NCBI GenBank assembly: GCA_030686995.1
Contig: CM060709.1
Span: 13,724,872-13,788,871 of the forward strand
Origin: Artemisia argyi
Taxonomy: Eukaryota; Streptophyta; Magnoliopsida; Asterales; Asteraceae
Length of the DNA: 64,000 bases
Reading direction: 5' to 3'
In this document: positions 61,322 to 64,000 of the stretch, piece after piece
Layout of the letters: each line of letters opens with the position of its first letter
How positions within the stretch are numbered: position 1 is the first letter of the stretch
Notes under the pieces: model-generated
What the model saw: only the letters and a program-made list of their open reading frames with translations
Databases searched by the model: none
What the model was told of the DNA's origin: nothing
Position numbers and translations under genes: made by a program

Positions 61322-61772
61322 GTTGGGTTTTATTTGTCCGCAGGTATAACCATGTCGAATTATCTAAAGAAGCCTCAGCTACGAAAGAATACAAAGATTG
61401 TTCAAGGTACCCCGTTTCCGGAAGGGCATACTCGTGAGGTGCATGTTACTCCTCCCTTGGCCTCCAATACTGAGGTACCGGAAAAGACGGAGGAGTTGAA
61501 GAGCGTTGAAGTTGCTGATGACAAAGTGATAGCTGCTAAAGAGAGGAAGAAGGAGCAGGCTGGGAAGGCGGGTTTGAAAAAGCCTCCGTTGAAGAGAACC
61601 GGAGCGGGGAGTGTCTCTTCCCGCCTTCATAAGAGAAGTAAGATCTCTGCTGGTGATACCGTTATTGACTTGGATACTGGAGAGGCCGTGGAGAGGCCAG
61701 AACCTATCCGTTCCGTTCATCCGGAGGATTTGGCGTCTGGTATGTTCGGATGATTTTTTATGGTTTCTCCTT

Positions 61773-61911
<139 letters not shown>

Positions 61912-63041
61912 ATTATTTTTTGACAGAGATTCTTTTGCTGTCAGGGGGTTCTGAGGGTGCATCCCGGCGTCCGGGGAAGGAAACTCTGGTGGATGAGGAG
62001 GATGTTGATATTGAGGGGGATGGTGAGGATGATGGTATTTATGTCCCGGCATGGACTGTGACGAAGGGCACTCGTATGAATACTGCTACTGCTTGCCGGG
62101 ACATGTTGATGAATTTGGCAACTCCCAAGGAGGAGAAATATCTGGATGAATAGGATGATGGGGAGGTTGTTCGCAGGTCGTGGCTACTGCTGGGCAAATG
62201 TGTCACGGCTCAAGCGGATATGATTTTCCGTTTCGAGTCTCTCTCCAAGGAGTATAAGAAATTGTTTGATGCCCACAAGACTTGTGATAAGACCCTTGAT
62301 GACAACTAGAAGACGTTCCAGCAGATGTCCGGAGAGTTTCATGAGTTGAAGAAGGTTCATGCAGAGTGTTCCGAGGTGAATCCGGAGGGTCTGAGAAAGC
62401 TTCGTGTAGAAAATACGAGACTGGAGGAGAGGGTTGGTAATCTTGAGTTGGAGAAGAATGAGTGGAGGAAAGTTTCCGGCGAGCAGGCCGAGAAGATCAG
62501 GTCGTTGGAGGGGCAGTTGTCTGATGCCAAGCAGAAGCTAAGCAATGAAGAGAAAGCTTACAGGGAGCTTTGCCAGGAGAAGGTGGATATTGTTGTGGCT
62601 GCCGGTAATGCCGAGGTGGAGAGGAATCGCATTGTTAATGAGTTTATCCCAGAAGCTATCCATCGTTTTCTCGGAAGTCATGAATTCCGAACGGCATTGG
62701 CTGAGCCCTTTAATTTGTTTTATCTTTCTGGGCTGATTGACGGGGCAGGTTTATTTGATGAGCCGGAGAAGGCGGAGAAGTTGTTGGGGGAGATTGAGGG
62801 GATGGATATGGATGCCGGAGCCAAATATGGTCCGTTGTATGATAAGGCCCTTTCTCAGGACTATCCCTTCATCCAGAAGATCCGTCAAACTATCTACCGG
62901 AAGTTTGACGAGCTAAATGCCTTGGTTCCCGACCCTGCTCCAGTTGAAGAACCGGTGATTGAAGGACCGGAGGTCGAATCTCGTGTCGAGAATCCTTCCG
63001 GGAACCAGTCTTCGGATCAGAATGCCTCGGTCTTTTCCTGA

Positions 63042-63412
63042 AGCTTTTTATCTTCCGGTCCTTTGGATTTTGTATGTTGGGATCAGGATACCTCCATTTT
63101 GACTATTGGTTCAGGTATTCCGGATTCCTCGTGAAGCTCTTATTTCCTCATTGCCGCTGATGTAATAGCATAGGGTATTTGTTGTTCCGCTATTTTGTAG
63201 GATAGTTGCTTCGGAACAATTTGATGTATTTAGTTCTTTATGTAATAGAATGTCTTTTATTCTTCCGTTATTCCGGAATGCGCAATGTAATTGACTTTTG
63301 ATCGGATAAATATTCACATCGTTATCTTTTGTCATTTTTGTTATTTGTCCTTATGCTATTTCCAATTTATATGTGCGTTTTCCGAGACATTTGTATATTT
63401 CGGATCTTGGCC
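63042..63412. other. 3' region of the antisense ORF
   Basis: Non-coding T-rich sequence downstream of the antisense ORF. Likely contains its 3' UTR. Nothing else recognised. Confidence 0.5.
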
Positions 63413-63650
63413 TTAAATTATACCCGTCTGGGATTTTATTCCTCCGGACAACTTGTGTCCTATGGCTCTTGTACTAAGTAATACCCACTTGGGGGTTTTC
63501 TTTGACGGGGTAACCTGTACCCTTCGGCTCTTGGCCTTAGTAATACCCACTTGGGGTTTTCTTTGACGGGGTAACCTGTACCCTTCGGCTCTTGGCCTTA
63601 GTAATACCCACTTGGGGTTTTGTTTGACGGGGCAGTTGTCTGATGTCCCA
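63413..63650. repeat. Minisatellite, about 62-bp unit
   Basis: Units begin at 63477, 63539 and 63600 with AGTAATACCCACTTGGGG; a diverged copy precedes them from about 63413. Periods are 62 and 61 bp. It overlaps the 3' end of the integrase frame. Confidence 0.85.
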
Positions 63651-63995
63651 TACAAACTTTTTGACCTCCTTTCCGGTTGTCTTGGCCAACGGTTTTGCTT
63701 CCATCCATTTTGTGAAATAGTCTATTGCCACAATAACATACTTAACTTTTCCTGGAGCTTCTGGCAAAGGCCCCAAAATGTCCATTGCCCATTGGAAGAA
63801 GGGCCATGGTGCCATGACGGACGTTAGTACCGTTTTTGGCAACTTGGGGACCGGAGCATGTATCTGACAAGCATCGCATTTTCGGATGACTTCCCTAGCG
63901 TCCCGGTGCATGGTTGGCCAATAGTAGCCTTGTCGCATGAGTTGAGCTACCACCGTCCGGGGTCCGGAGTGCATACCACAGGCTCCTTCGTGCAC
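63537..63995 (-). pseudogene. Gypsy integrase remnant of the Tat-type element, fused to minisatellite
   Basis: Minus-strand frame entering from the right edge. It shows the zinc-binding C..C part (KCDACQIHAP), the start of the catalytic core with its first Asp (WAMDILGPLPEAPG, then VAIDYFTKWMEAKPL) and ends at KKFVWD. After that the frame runs into the minisatellite (repeated KPQVGITKAKSRRVQV) and stops. The second Asp and the Glu of the DDE core are absent from the window side where they should follow, so the integrase is truncated and inactive. Earlier pol domains should lie beyond 64000. Confidence 0.82.
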
Positions 63996-64000
63996 CTCTC

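Overview
This is nuclear DNA of a flowering plant: spliced genes with GT/AG introns, a clade A protein phosphatase 2C, and dense nested retrotransposons, Helitrons, MITEs and a Mutator-like element (MULE). The element families (a long-LTR Tekay-type gypsy, a Tat-type gypsy with an antisense extra ORF, a FAR1-type MULE with Ulp1-like genes) fit an Asteraceae genome, but that family-level guess rests on memory of such elements and is not proven here. There is one ordinary host gene; nearly everything else is mobile DNA.

Layout. 1-206: 3' end of a LINE with poly(A). 736-7783: a minus-strand, pol-less LTR element (LARD-like) that has received two Helitrons (1879-4128 plus, 4871-5749 minus); the first Helitron holds a hAT-type MITE (2831-3121) and a fold-back MITE (3434-4016). 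8149-8520: a three-copy tandem repeat. 8715-16861: a complete Ty1/copia element with 788-bp LTRs, 5-bp target duplication and a broken gag-pol. 17747-23430 (minus): a four-exon clade A PP2C gene of 354 codons, predicted to be a negative regulator of abscisic acid signalling; its 3.8-kb first intron holds a PIF/Harbinger remnant. 24736-25373: a Tourist-like MITE containing a SINE.

25986-59010: a giant MULE of about 33 kb (about 17 kb before later insertions). It carries two tandem plus-strand genes with C-terminal Ulp1-like cysteine protease domains (gene A 26237-49049, gene B 49927-54265) and a convergent minus-strand five-exon FAR1/MULE transposase (54898-58676) whose 853-residue frame is open. 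Gene A was hit by a 13.5-kb Ty3/gypsy Tekay-type element (27921-41464, minus strand, near-identical 3.43-kb LTRs) and by a solo LTR (43164-45891). Both have perfect 5-bp target duplications. Throughout the MULE introns and spacers, but not in the later insertions, a 14-bp palindrome TATCACNNGTGATA recurs: 32 exact copies by eye and many near copies. This is the most unusual signal in the window.

59162-59346: a Tourist-like MITE with TTA duplication. 59487-64000: the 3' part of a minus-strand Tat-type gypsy element, with its LTR, polypurine tract, a three-exon antisense ORF (60496-63041) with its own TATA box, and an integrase remnant cut short by a minisatellite; the rest lies beyond the window.

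How the parts relate: the retroelements are independent insertions. Only the MULE looks like a multi-gene system, in which a transposase and two SUMO-protease-like genes share a common set of repeated palindromic sites. All coordinates and splice sites were worked out by reading, without searches.
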